Shown here in pieces: positions 1-5,327 of a DNA stretch of 5,382 nt. Location of the stretch: positions 1 to 5,382 of the forward strand of contig JACNHM010000411.1 in assembly GCA_014383605.1 (NCBI GenBank), written 5' to 3'. The notes under the pieces are model-generated. The model was not told the DNA's origin. It did not search any database and saw nothing but the letters and a program-made list of their open reading frames with translations. Numbering within the stretch: position 1 is the first letter of the stretch; each line of letters starts with the position of its first letter. This DNA comes from Chloroflexota bacterium. GTDB lineage: Bacteria > Chloroflexota > Anaerolineae > UBA3071. Made by a program: the position numbers and the translations under genes.

Positions 1-635
1 TTCACGACATCTCGCTCCCCATCTCCGAAACGCTGATCGTCTGGCCCGGCGATCCGCCGGTGAGAATCACGCAGCCGGCCCACCTGGACAGAGGCGACCC
101 CTACACAGTGTCTCGCCTGGACATCAGCGCGCACACCGGCACCCACGTGGACGCGCCGGTGCATTTCATCCCCAACGGATCGGCCGTGGACGCGCTCGAC
201 CTGAACGTGCTGCTGGGGCCAGCGCGGGTCGTCCAGGTCCTGGAGGTGGACGCCCTCTCGGCGCAAGTGCTGGAAGGGCTGGCCATCCCGCCGGGCACGG
301 AGCGGCTGCTCTTCCGCACCCGCAACTCCGACCGCTGGGCGCGCCGCGAGCGCGAGTTTGCCCCAGACTTTGTCGCCATCACGGAAGACGGCGCACGCTG
401 GCTGGTGGCACGCGGCGTCCGCCTCGTGGGCGTGGACTACCTGTCCGTCGCGCCTTTCGACGACCCCCTGCCTGCGCACCACGTCCTGCTGACCGCTGGC
501 GTCGTCGCCCTGGAAGGACTGAACCTGAGCGGAGTCGCCCCTGGCGAGTACCAGCTCGTCTGTCTGCCGCTCAAGATCGCCGGCGGCGACGGCGCGCCGG
601 CGCGGGCCATCCTGATTGAGGGGGACGACGAATAG
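1..635 (+). CDS. Cyclase family protein (kynurenine formamidase-like hydrolase), 5' partial
   Basis: This is the 3' part of a gene that begins before the window. The frame is open from base 3 and reads HDISLPIS, then VWPGDPP, the typical N-terminal region of the cyclase / kynurenine formamidase family, so the GTG at 60 is internal and not the start. The metal-binding signature HxGTHxDxPxHF is seen at 132-167 (HTGTHVDAPVHF). The C-terminal half also fits the family: VGVDYLS near 427-447, then HHVLL, LEGLNLS and the closing LPLKIAGGDGAPAR block. Known members are soluble metal-dependent hydrolases acting on N-formylkynurenine or other amide or cyclic substrates. The family is broad, and nothing nearby points to tryptophan breakdown, so the substrate is not assigned. 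The TAG stop is at 633-635. Only a few N-terminal residues appear to be missing. Confidence 0.9.
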   Translation, partial: HDISLPISETLIVWPGDPPVRITQPAHLDRGDPYTVSRLDISAHTGTHVDAPVHFIPNGSAVDALDLNVLLGPARVVQVLEVDALSAQVLEGLAIPPGTERLLFRTRNSDRWARREREFAPDFVAITEDGARWLVARGVRLVGVDYLSVAPFDDPLPAHHVLLTAGVVALEGLNLSGVAPGEYQLVCLPLKIAGGDGAPARAILIEGDDE

Positions 636-640
636 GTCGC

Positions 641-670
641 CTTCTGGGTGTCTTCGTGCCTTCGTGGTGA
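641..670 (+). repeat. Intergenic low-complexity repeat with 8-base period
   Basis: Nearly the whole gap between the cyclase stop and the debranching-enzyme ribosome binding site is made of diverging 8-base units: CTTCTGGG, TGTCTTCG, TGCCTTCG, then TGGTGA. I recall similar TCTTCGTG...TTCGTGGTGA words as dispersed intergenic repeats in several environmental bacterial genomes, often as one arm of a dyad. Here only one arm is present, with no matching CACGAAG arm in the window. Function is unknown. It leaves no room for a recognisable promoter. Confidence 0.55.
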
Positions 671-683
671 GATTCCAGCATCC

Positions 684-689
684 GAGGAG
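684..689 (+). promoter_or_regulatory. Ribosome binding site of the debranching-enzyme gene
   Basis: GAGGAG lies 2 bases before the ATG at 692. The spacing is shorter than usual, but no other in-frame start nearby has a better purine-rich site. The protein begins with the expected family N-terminus a few residues later, so this start is favoured. Confidence 0.6.
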
Positions 690-691
690 CC

Positions 692-2782
692 ATGCTCGAT
701 TTCGGACGTGACATCTGCAGCCATCTGGCCACCGCCGAACGGCGCGAGTGGCTGGTGACCAATTCCATCGGCGGTTACGCCATGGGTACCGTCGCCAACC
801 TGCCCACGCGCCGCTATCACGGCCTGCTCATCGCCGCGCTTCAGCCGCCCCTGGGCCGCACCCTCCTGCTCAGCAAACTGGACGAGACGGCCACCTACGA
901 TGGCCGCGCCTACCCGCTGTTCGCCAACCGCTGGGCTGCTCCCTCCCCTGCAGGCGGGGGAGGGTTGGGGAGGGGGTTGGTCGAACCTACCGGCTTCCAT
1001 CATCTGGAGCGCTTCCACCTGGAGGGCACCACGCCGGTGTGGACCTTCGCCTGCAGTGACGCGCTGTTGGAGAAGCGGGCCTGGATGCAGCAGGACGCCA
1101 ACACGACCTACGTCCGCTACGACCTGCGCCGCGCCACCGCCCCGCTGACGCTGAGCATCAAGGCCATCGTCAATCACCGCGACCACCACGGCAACACCCA
1201 CACCGCTGACTGGCGCACGCAGGTCGAGCCGGTAGCGCACGGCCTGCGGGTGACCGCTTTCGAGGGCGCAACGCCCCTCTACGTGCTCAGCGACCGCGCC
1301 GAGGCGACGCCTCAGCACGAGTGGTACCGCAACACCTTCCTGAGCGTCGAACAGTACCGCGGTCTGGATGCCCCGGACGACAACCTCTACGCCGGCCTCT
1401 TCACGGCCACACTGAACGAGGGCGAATCGCTGACCATCGTCGCCAGCACCGAGCCGACGCCGAACCTGGACGGGGCAACGGCCTACACCCAACGGCAAAC
1501 GTACGAACACCAATTACTCGTAGGGGCAGGCCTTGCGCCTGCCCGCCTTGTGCCTGCTCCTGGGCGACCGCGAGGGTCGCCCCTACCTGCGCCGGCCCAG
1601 GCCATGGCAACCGCAAGGGTTGCCCCTACAGCCATCGAACACCTCGTCCTGGCCGCCGACCAGTTCATCGTCCGCCGCGCCCTGCCCGACGATCCCGGCG
1701 GGCAAACCGTCGTCGCCGGCTACCCCTGGTTCGGCGACTGGGGCCGCGACACCATGATCAGCCTGCCCGGCCTGACCCTGGTCACTGGTCGGTACGACGT
1801 GGCGGCGCGCATTCTGCGCACCTTCGCCCGCTTCGTGGAGCGGGGCATGCTGCCCAACCGCTTCCCCGACCAGGGCGAGAGGCCCGAATACAACACCGTG
1901 GACGCCACGCTCTGGTACGTCGAGGCCATCCGCGCCACCCACGCCGCGGCCGGCGACGACGCGCTGCTGAGCGACCTCTTCCCCGTGCTGCAGGAAATCG
2001 TCGAGTGGCACATCCGCGGCACCCGCTACAACATCCACCTGGACCCCGCCGATGGCCTGCTCACCGCCGGCGAGCCGGGCGTGCAGCTCACCTGGATGGA
2101 CGCCAAGGTGGATGGCTGGGTGGTGACGCCGCGCAGCGGCAAGCCGGTGGAGATCAACGCCCTGTGGTACAACGCGCTGCGCAGCATGGCCGACTTCGCC
2201 CGCCGCCTGGGCCAACCGACCAAGCGATACGACGGCTTGGCGGAGCAGGCCCGCGCCGGTTTCGCCCGCTTCTGGAACGACGCTGTGGGCTACTGCTACG
2301 ACGTCATTGACGGCCCCGACGGGCACGATGCTGCGCTGCGGCCCAACCAACTGCTGGCCGTGTCGCTGCCCCACAGCCCGCTCGACGCTGACCAACAGCG
2401 CGCCGTGGTGGACGTCTGCGCTCGTCATCTGCTCACCTCCCACGGCCTGCGCAGCCTTGCGCCCGATCATCCAGAGTACATCGGTCACCACGGCGGCGAC
2501 CGGCGGCAGCGCGACGCGGCCTATCACCAGGGCACCATCTGGGGCTGGCTCATCGGCCCCTTCGTCGCCGCCCATCTGCGCGTCTACGGCGACCGCCAGC
2601 GGGCCCGTGCATTCCTGCAGCCGCTCATCCGCCACCTGGCCAGCCACGGCGTGGGCAGCATCAGCGAGATCTTCGACGGCGACCCACCCTTCACACCACG
2701 GGGCTGCACCGCCCAGGCATGGAGCGTGGCTGAGCTCCTGCGCGCCTGGCAGATCACGAGGGACGCAGATTCACGCAGATGA
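692..2782 (+). CDS. Glycogen debranching enzyme (amylo-alpha-1,6-glucosidase, GDE type)
   Basis: This 696-residue cytoplasmic enzyme is predicted to hydrolyse the alpha-1,6 branch glucose of glycogen-like polymers. The N-terminal GDE domain opens with REWLVTNSIGGYAMGT (residues 18-33) and TRRYHGLL (39-46), both typical of archaeal/bacterial debranching enzymes. The catalytic (alpha/alpha)6-type domain starts at YPWFGDWGRD (344-353), followed by NRFPDQG, EYNTVDATLWY (399-409), LTWMDAK (D470), YHQGTIWGW (from 611) and SISEIFDGD (656-664). Two segments look foreign to the family: residues about 83-97, Gly/Pro-rich, and about 277-313, an Ala/Pro/Arg-rich linker. Both are encoded by palindromic DNA repeats. 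Without them the length is near 644, closer to what I expect. The last residues (TRDADSRR) run into another repeat. No transglycosylase (GH13) domain is present. Function is confident; activity despite the insertions is inferred from the intact motifs. Confidence 0.94.
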   Translation: MLDFGRDICSHLATAERREWLVTNSIGGYAMGTVANLPTRRYHGLLIAALQPPLGRTLLLSKLDETATYDGRAYPLFANRWAAPSPAGGGGLGRGLVEPTGFHHLERFHLEGTTPVWTFACSDALLEKRAWMQQDANTTYVRYDLRRATAPLTLSIKAIVNHRDHHGNTHTADWRTQVEPVAHGLRVTAFEGATPLYVLSDRAEATPQHEWYRNTFLSVEQYRGLDAPDDNLYAGLFTATLNEGESLTIVASTEPTPNLDGATAYTQRQTYEHQLLVGAGLAPARLVPAPGRPRGSPLPAPAQAMATARVAPTAIEHLVLAADQFIVRRALPDDPGGQTVVAGYPWFGDWGRDTMISLPGLTLVTGRYDVAARILRTFARFVERGMLPNRFPDQGERPEYNTVDATLWYVEAIRATHAAAGDDALLSDLFPVLQEIVEWHIRGTRYNIHLDPADGLLTAGEPGVQLTWMDAKVDGWVVTPRSGKPVEINALWYNALRSMADFARRLGQPTKRYDGLAEQARAGFARFWNDAVGYCYDVIDGPDGHDAALRPNQLLAVSLPHSPLDADQQRAVVDVCARHLLTSHGLRSLAPDHPEYIGHHGGDRRQRDAAYHQGTIWGWLIGPFVAAHLRVYGDRQRARAFLQPLIRHLASHGVGSISEIFDGDPPFTPRGCTAQAWSVAELLRAWQITRDADSRR
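938..980 (+). repeat. G-rich palindromic repeat inserted in frame in the debranching gene
   Basis: CCCTCCCC (941-948) is the exact reverse complement of GGGGAGGG (957-964), giving an 8-bp stem with an 8-base loop. A further G-run unit (TTGGGGAGGGGG) follows at 965-976. I recall this type of sequence as a dispersed intergenic repeat in many GC-rich genomes. Here it is translated as roughly APSPAGGGGLGRGL, between family-like FANRWA and VEPTGFHHLERFHLEG. The + strand G-runs could also form a G-quadruplex. The exact insertion borders cannot be fixed without homologues. Confidence 0.7.
1520..1629 (+). repeat. Cluster of three related hairpin repeats inserted in frame in the debranching gene
   Basis: This 110-base block is bounded by an 8-base terminal inverted repeat, GTAGGGGC (1520-1527) and GCCCCTAC (1622-1629). 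It holds three hairpins of one design: GGGCAGGC/GCCTGCCC (1524-1531 with 1537-1544), GGGCGACC/GGTCGCCC (1562-1569 with 1575-1582) and GGCAACC/GGTTGCC (1606-1612 with 1618-1624). Every loop is 5 bases (CTTGC, GCGAG, GCAAG). The first loop is the reverse complement of the third, so copy 1 is inverted relative to copies 2 and 3, which both end in CCCCTAC. All of it is read through as residues about 277-313, in the linker between the N-terminal and catalytic domains. It resembles small non-autonomous REP-like or MITE-like elements. No transposase is seen here. Confidence 0.8.
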
Positions 2783-2836
2783 CACGGATACCTTGGATTT
2801 TCCGTGTATGCGCAGCGTCCGTGTTTGTCCGTGTCC
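2761..2836 (+). repeat. Intergenic dyad repeat with 9-10 base period overlapping the debranching-gene stop
   Basis: The left arm has ACGCAGAT at 2763-2770 and 2773-2780, then ACACGGAT at 2782-2789. The right arm has TCCGTGT at 2801-2807, 2818-2824 and 2828-2834. ACACGGA (2782-2788) pairs exactly with TCCGTGT (2801-2807) around a 12-base loop, and the outer parts are roughly complementary as well. I recall such GCAGAT...CACGGAT / TCCGTGT words as dispersed intergenic repeats in environmental bacteria. The element supplies the last codons and the TGA (2780-2782) of the upstream gene and ends just before the ribosome binding site of the next gene. It could act as a weak processing or attenuation structure, but no T-tract follows it. 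Confidence 0.65.
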
Positions 2837-2841
2837 AAATC

Positions 2842-2847
2842 AGGAGA
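2842..2847 (+). promoter_or_regulatory. Ribosome binding site of nnrE
   Basis: AGGAGA lies 5 bases before the ATG at 2853. This site decides the start. The reading frame is open far upstream (to 2307), but that part is a shadow of the debranching gene, and the epimerase family homology begins only after 2853. Confidence 0.8.
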
Positions 2848-2852
2848 ATCAG

Positions 2853-3572
2853 ATGAACTTCCAAACCGAAGAGGGGATCGTGGTGCCAGCGGTGACCGCC
2901 GCGCAGATGCGCGAGGTGGACCGCCTCGCCGTGGCCGAGTTCGGCCTGACCATCCTGCAGATGATGGAGAACGCCGGCCGCAACCTGGCCGGGAACGTCA
3001 TGGAGATGCTGGGCCGGGCGCACGGAGAGGTGACGGTGCTGGCCGGATCGGGCGGCAACGGCGGCGGGGGCCTCTGCTGTGCGCGCCACCTGCACAATCG
3101 CGGCGTCACCGTCTGGGTGGTGCTCAGCAAGGAACCGGCGGCGCTGACCGGCGCGGCCGCCAACCAACTGCACATCCTGCAGGCGGCGGGCGTGCAACCG
3201 GTGGTTCCCAATGAAGCCGCAGACGCCATCCGCCGCGCCCAGATCGTCGTGGATGCGCTCATCGGCTACAGCCTGAGCGGCCCGCCGCGGGGCCGGGTGG
3301 CCGAGCTCATTGACCTGTGCAACCGGCACGCCGCGCAGGTGCTTTCCCTAGACGTCCCCTCGGGGCTGGACGCCACCACGGGCGAAGCGCCAGGCCTGGT
3401 GGTGCGCCCCGAGCGAACGCTGACCCTGGCCCTGCCCAAGACCGGGCTGCGGGACGTGCCCGGCGACCTCACCCTGGCCGACATCGGCATCCCGCCGCAG
3501 CTCTACCAGCGGCTGGGACTATCTGTCGAGCCGCCTTTCGGGGAACGCTATTGGGTGCGTCTGGAGAGATAG
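2853..3572 (+). CDS. nnrE: NAD(P)H-hydrate epimerase (YjeF N-terminal domain protein)
   Basis: This 239-residue protein is predicted to interconvert the R and S epimers of hydrated NADH/NADPH (NAD(P)HX), so that the S form can be dehydrated back to active cofactor. Motifs in order: MMENAGRNLA (37-46), the nucleotide loop GSGGNGGGGL (65-74), DALIGYSLSGPPRG (134-147) and DVPSGLD (167-173), followed by TLTLALPKTGL near the end. D134, S170 and N69 match the potassium-ligand positions of the family, and D167 the substrate site. The usual loop is GxGNNGGDG; here the first Asn and the Asp are Gly, and the common GTGL is GYSL. The C-terminal NAD(P)HX dehydratase (kinase-like) domain found in fused YjeF proteins is absent, so the dehydratase must be encoded elsewhere. 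A typical purine-rich ribosome site supports the ATG. Confidence 0.87.
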   Translation: MNFQTEEGIVVPAVTAAQMREVDRLAVAEFGLTILQMMENAGRNLAGNVMEMLGRAHGEVTVLAGSGGNGGGGLCCARHLHNRGVTVWVVLSKEPAALTGAAANQLHILQAAGVQPVVPNEAADAIRRAQIVVDALIGYSLSGPPRGRVAELIDLCNRHAAQVLSLDVPSGLDATTGEAPGLVVRPERTLTLALPKTGLRDVPGDLTLADIGIPPQLYQRLGLSVEPPFGERYWVRLER

Positions 3573-3609
3573 TGTGGGGATGAGACGAGGCTGATAGTCT
3601 CCCCCAACT
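3571..3609 (+). terminator. Possible transcript-end hairpin after nnrE
   Basis: Starting inside the nnrE stop codon, AGT (3571-3573), TGGGG (3575-3579) and GAGAC (3582-3586) pair with GTCTC (3597-3601), CCCCA (3602-3606) and ACT (3607-3609). This gives 13 base pairs with two small bulges and a 10-base loop. No T-run follows, so it is not a classic intrinsic terminator. It may instead protect the 3' end or assist factor-dependent termination. Confidence 0.35.
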
Positions 3610-3638
3610 GTGTTGACGCAGGTTTCGGTCGCTCCTGG

Positions 3639-3705
3639 ACCGCAGAGACCGCCGAGAACGCTGAGGAAACTAGATGATCTCTGCGTGCTCCGCGTGCTCT
3701 GCGGT
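3639..3705 (+). repeat. 67-base dyad repeat with 9-base periodic arms
   Basis: The left arm is three 9-base units, CGCAGAGAC, CGCCGAGAA and CGCTGAGGA (3641-3667). The right arm, CTCTGCGTG, CTCCGCGTG, CTCTGCGGT (3679-3705), is its near-perfect reverse complement, matching at about 23 of 27 positions and including ACCGCAGAG at the outer end. The arms are separated by roughly 11 bases. On RNA or single-stranded DNA this would make one long imperfect hairpin. I recall CGCAGAG...CTCTGCGT words as dispersed repeats in many environmental genomes. The mechanism of spread is not known to me. Confidence 0.8.
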
Positions 3706-3715
3706 AAACGAAAAG

Positions 3716-3753
3716 CTATCAACACATCAACACAGAAGAGGGAGACTATCAAC
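3716..3753 (+). repeat. Short direct repeats ATCAACAC / CTATCAAC
   Basis: ATCAACAC occurs twice in tandem (3718-3725 and 3726-3733). CTATCAAC occurs at 3716-3723 and again at 3746-3753, 30 bases apart. These AT-richer words sit between the dyad repeat and the promoter. They could be regulator sites or another degenerate periodic repeat; nothing here decides between the two. Confidence 0.4.
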
Positions 3754-3804
3754 GAGACTCCAGGGGGAAAAGGGACTTATGTCGCAGACCAGCGGCTGCC
3801 TCTG

Positions 3805-3813
3805 TGTTATAAT
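3805..3813 (+). promoter_or_regulatory. Extended -10 promoter upstream of the flavin reductase gene
   Basis: A perfect TATAAT (3808-3813) is preceded directly by TGT (3805-3807), which forms an extended -10 element. The hexamer at the right distance upstream (around 3785-3790) is a poor -35, which fits an extended -10 promoter. Transcription would begin near 3820, giving a leader of about 87 bases before the GTG start at 3907. A perfect TATAAT is notable in such GC-rich DNA. Confidence 0.6.
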
Positions 3814-3848
3814 GGGGACAGCTTTCGTTGTTGCAGACCCCGTTCGCC

Positions 3849-3880
3849 CGATCCGGGTAAGACATGGCCGCCTCGGATCG
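3849..3880 (+). promoter_or_regulatory. Leader hairpin before the flavin reductase gene
   Basis: CGATCCG (3849-3855) is the exact reverse complement of CGGATCG (3874-3880). One G-T pair and one G-C pair extend it inwards to 9 pairs, with a 14-base loop. It ends 10 bases before the ribosome binding site within the predicted leader, so it could affect translation or mRNA stability. It matches no riboswitch class I can recognise. Confidence 0.35.
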
Positions 3881-3890
3881 TCGGAGAACG

Positions 3891-3898
3891 GGAAGGAG
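3891..3898 (+). promoter_or_regulatory. Ribosome binding site that sets the GTG start of the flavin reductase
   Basis: GGAAGGAG ends 8 bases before the GTG at 3907, an ideal distance. The alternative ATG at 3916 would be 17 bases away, too far. Earlier in-frame starts would add a tail encoded by the promoter and repeat DNA. Confidence 0.75.
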
Positions 3899-3906
3899 TG
3901 ATACGT

Positions 3907-5301
3907 GTGAGCGAGATGTACGATCTGGTCGTTATCGGCGGCGGCTCGGCCGGGCTGTCGGCCCTGGGCTTCGGCCTCCGCGCCGGCAAACGCGTCGCCC
4001 TGGTGGAAAAGCACCGTGTCGGCGGCGACTGCACCTGGAGCGGCTGCGTGCCCAGCAAGACGCTGCTCAAGGCCGCCAAAGTGGCCCATCACATGCGCAC
4101 CGCCGCTCACTACGGCGTGACCCCCGCCGAACCCCAGGTGGACCTCAAAGAGGTCATGGCCCACGTGCACCACGTCATCGCCGAGACCTACGCCGAGGAG
4201 ACGCCCGAAGTACTGCGCGCCAGCGGCATTGACGTTTTCCTGGGCGAGGCCCGTTTTCTGGACCCCCACACCATTGCCGTCGGCGACACCACGCTGCCGG
4301 CCCGCAACGTCCTGCTGGCCACCGGCGCTCATCCCTTTGTTCCCCCTGTTGAGGGGTTGAATGACGTGGGCTACCTGACCTACGAGACCGTCTGGCACCT
4401 GGACGTGCTGCCCCAGCATCTGCTGGTGCTCGGCGGCGGGCCTATCGGCAGCGAGCTGGCCCAGGGCTTCCGTCGCCTGGGATCGCAGGTGACCATGCTG
4501 GCCAGCCGCGACCGGCTGCTGCCCCGCGACGACCCCGCCGCCTCGCGCGTCATCGGCCAGGTGTTCGAGGAAGAAGGGATTGACGTGCGCTACAAAGCCC
4601 GGGCCCAGCGAGCCTGGCAGGACGAGGAGGGCATTCACGTCGTCGCCGCTGAGCGCGAGGTGGTCGGCGATGCGCTGCTGGTGGTCGCCGGGCGCCGCCC
4701 TAACGTGGCGGGGATGGATCTGGAGAAGGCCGGCGTGGCCTACTCCGCCAGGGGCATCCAGGTGGATGACACGCTGCGCACCACCCAGCCGCACATCTTC
4801 GCCGCCGGCGACTGCATCGGCAGCTTCCAGTTCACCCACTACGCCGGCTTCCAGGCCCGCACCGCCGCCCGCAACGCCCTGTTCGGCGACTCGAAGGTCG
4901 GCCTGCGCCAATGGGTGGTCTGGACGACGTTTACCGACCCTGAGGTCGCTGCCGCCGGACTCACCGAGCCGCAGGCGCGGGAGAAGCTCGGCGACGACGC
5001 CGTGGCGACCATTGAATGGCCCATGGAGAAAGTGGATCGGGCGCGCACGGACAACGACACCCGCGGCCTGGTCAAGGTGATCTACAGGAAAGATGACGGC
5101 ACACCGCTGGGCGCGACCATCGTCTCCGAGCGGGCCGGCGACCTGATCATGGAGTGGATCTACGCCCTGGAGTACGGGCTGAAGCTGGAGGACATCGCCG
5201 GTTCCATCCACGCCTATCCCTCCTTCTCCCGGGCCAACGTGAAGGCCGCGCGGGCCGTCCTCAAGGCCACCGTTGGCCCCGCCTACGACGTGCCGGGCTA
5301 A
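3907..5301 (+). CDS. FAD-dependent pyridine nucleotide-disulfide oxidoreductase (dihydrolipoamide dehydrogenase / mercuric reductase-like)
   Basis: This 464-residue flavoprotein (GTG start) belongs to the class I disulfide reductases. The FAD-binding motif GGGSAG is at 11-16, with the acidic E34 ending the second strand. The redox disulfide motif GGDCTWSGCVPSK has Cys42 and Cys47. The NAD(P)-binding loop GGGPIGSE is at 176-183 and the second FAD motif AAGDC at 299-303. The C-terminal dimerisation domain is complete. In lipoamide dehydrogenase the end of this domain carries HxHPTxSE, the catalytic His-Glu pair; here it is HAYPSFSR (435-442), so His is Tyr437 and Glu is Arg442. Tyr at this place recalls mercuric reductase, but the terminal Cys-Cys pair of MerA and its heavy-metal domain are absent. 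A lipoamide dehydrogenase role is therefore doubtful, and no 2-oxoacid dehydrogenase or mer genes are adjacent. The substrate is unassigned. Confidence 0.92.
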   Translation: MSEMYDLVVIGGGSAGLSALGFGLRAGKRVALVEKHRVGGDCTWSGCVPSKTLLKAAKVAHHMRTAAHYGVTPAEPQVDLKEVMAHVHHVIAETYAEETPEVLRASGIDVFLGEARFLDPHTIAVGDTTLPARNVLLATGAHPFVPPVEGLNDVGYLTYETVWHLDVLPQHLLVLGGGPIGSELAQGFRRLGSQVTMLASRDRLLPRDDPAASRVIGQVFEEEGIDVRYKARAQRAWQDEEGIHVVAAEREVVGDALLVVAGRRPNVAGMDLEKAGVAYSARGIQVDDTLRTTQPHIFAAGDCIGSFQFTHYAGFQARTAARNALFGDSKVGLRQWVVWTTFTDPEVAAAGLTEPQAREKLGDDAVATIEWPMEKVDRARTDNDTRGLVKVIYRKDDGTPLGATIVSERAGDLIMEWIYALEYGLKLEDIAGSIHAYPSFSRANVKAARAVLKATVGPAYDVPG

Positions 5302-5304
5302 TCG

Positions 5305-5310
5305 TATAAT
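5305..5310 (+). promoter_or_regulatory. TATAAT box just before the SDR gene
   Basis: A perfect TATAAT lies 4 bases after the reductase stop codon. No -35-like hexamer or TGn extension is visible. A start about 7 bases downstream would fall inside the ribosome binding site at 5314-5321, so a transcript from here would lose part of that site. It may be chance or a weak internal promoter. Confidence 0.25.
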
Positions 5311-5313
5311 CGC

Positions 5314-5321
5314 AAAGGAGG
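5314..5321 (+). promoter_or_regulatory. Strong ribosome binding site of the SDR gene
   Basis: AAAGGAGG is close to a full anti-16S match and lies 6 bases before the ATG at 5328, which supports that start. Confidence 0.8.
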
Positions 5322-5327
5322 CCGAAG

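Larger units (their letters stand above)
3573..3906 (+). other. 334-base intergenic region between nnrE and the flavin reductase gene
   Basis: No convincing gene lies here. In order it holds the hairpin just after nnrE, the 67-base dyad repeat (3639-3705), tandem ATCAACAC words (3718-3733), a strong -10 box (3808-3813), a leader hairpin (3849-3880) and the ribosome binding site for the reductase (3891-3898). It is the only long non-coding stretch in the window and the most likely place where a new transcription unit begins. Confidence 0.7.

Noticed and set aside
437..1513. Long open frame on the minus strand
   Set aside because: It is opposite the cyclase and debranching genes, whose + strand products have clear family motifs. 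The minus-strand product has no recognisable domain, and long antisense frames are expected in GC-rich coding DNA.
1520..1629. CRISPR array
   Set aside because: The repeats are three diverged, partly inverted hairpins with no regular spacers, inside a coding frame, and no cas gene is near.
1500..1640. Frameshift or pseudogene in the debranching enzyme
   Set aside because: Despite the inserted repeats, the same frame carries family motifs on both sides with no stop, so the gene reads as intact.
1583..2647. Long open frame on the minus strand opposite the debranching enzyme
   Set aside because: The + strand carries the conserved GDE catalytic motifs here. The antisense product is Val/Gly/Ala-rich with no domain.
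2307..2852. N-terminal extension of the epimerase frame
   Set aside because: It overlaps the conserved C-terminal part of the debranching enzyme in another frame, and a good ribosome site sits just before the ATG at 2853.
3779..3901. Possible 40-residue small protein upstream of the flavin reductase
   Set aside because: Its ribosome site is weak and badly spaced, the promoter -10 box lies inside it, and the product shows no recognisable features.
3610..3906. N-terminal extension of the flavin reductase frame
   Set aside because: It is encoded by the dyad repeat, promoter and leader. The FAD motif follows directly after the GTG at 3907, which has an ideally spaced ribosome site.
3727..5211. 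494-codon open frame on the minus strand opposite the flavin reductase
   Set aside because: The + strand has intact FAD, NAD and disulfide motifs. The antisense frame runs through the promoter and repeat region, lacks a recognisable domain and is a codon-bias shadow.
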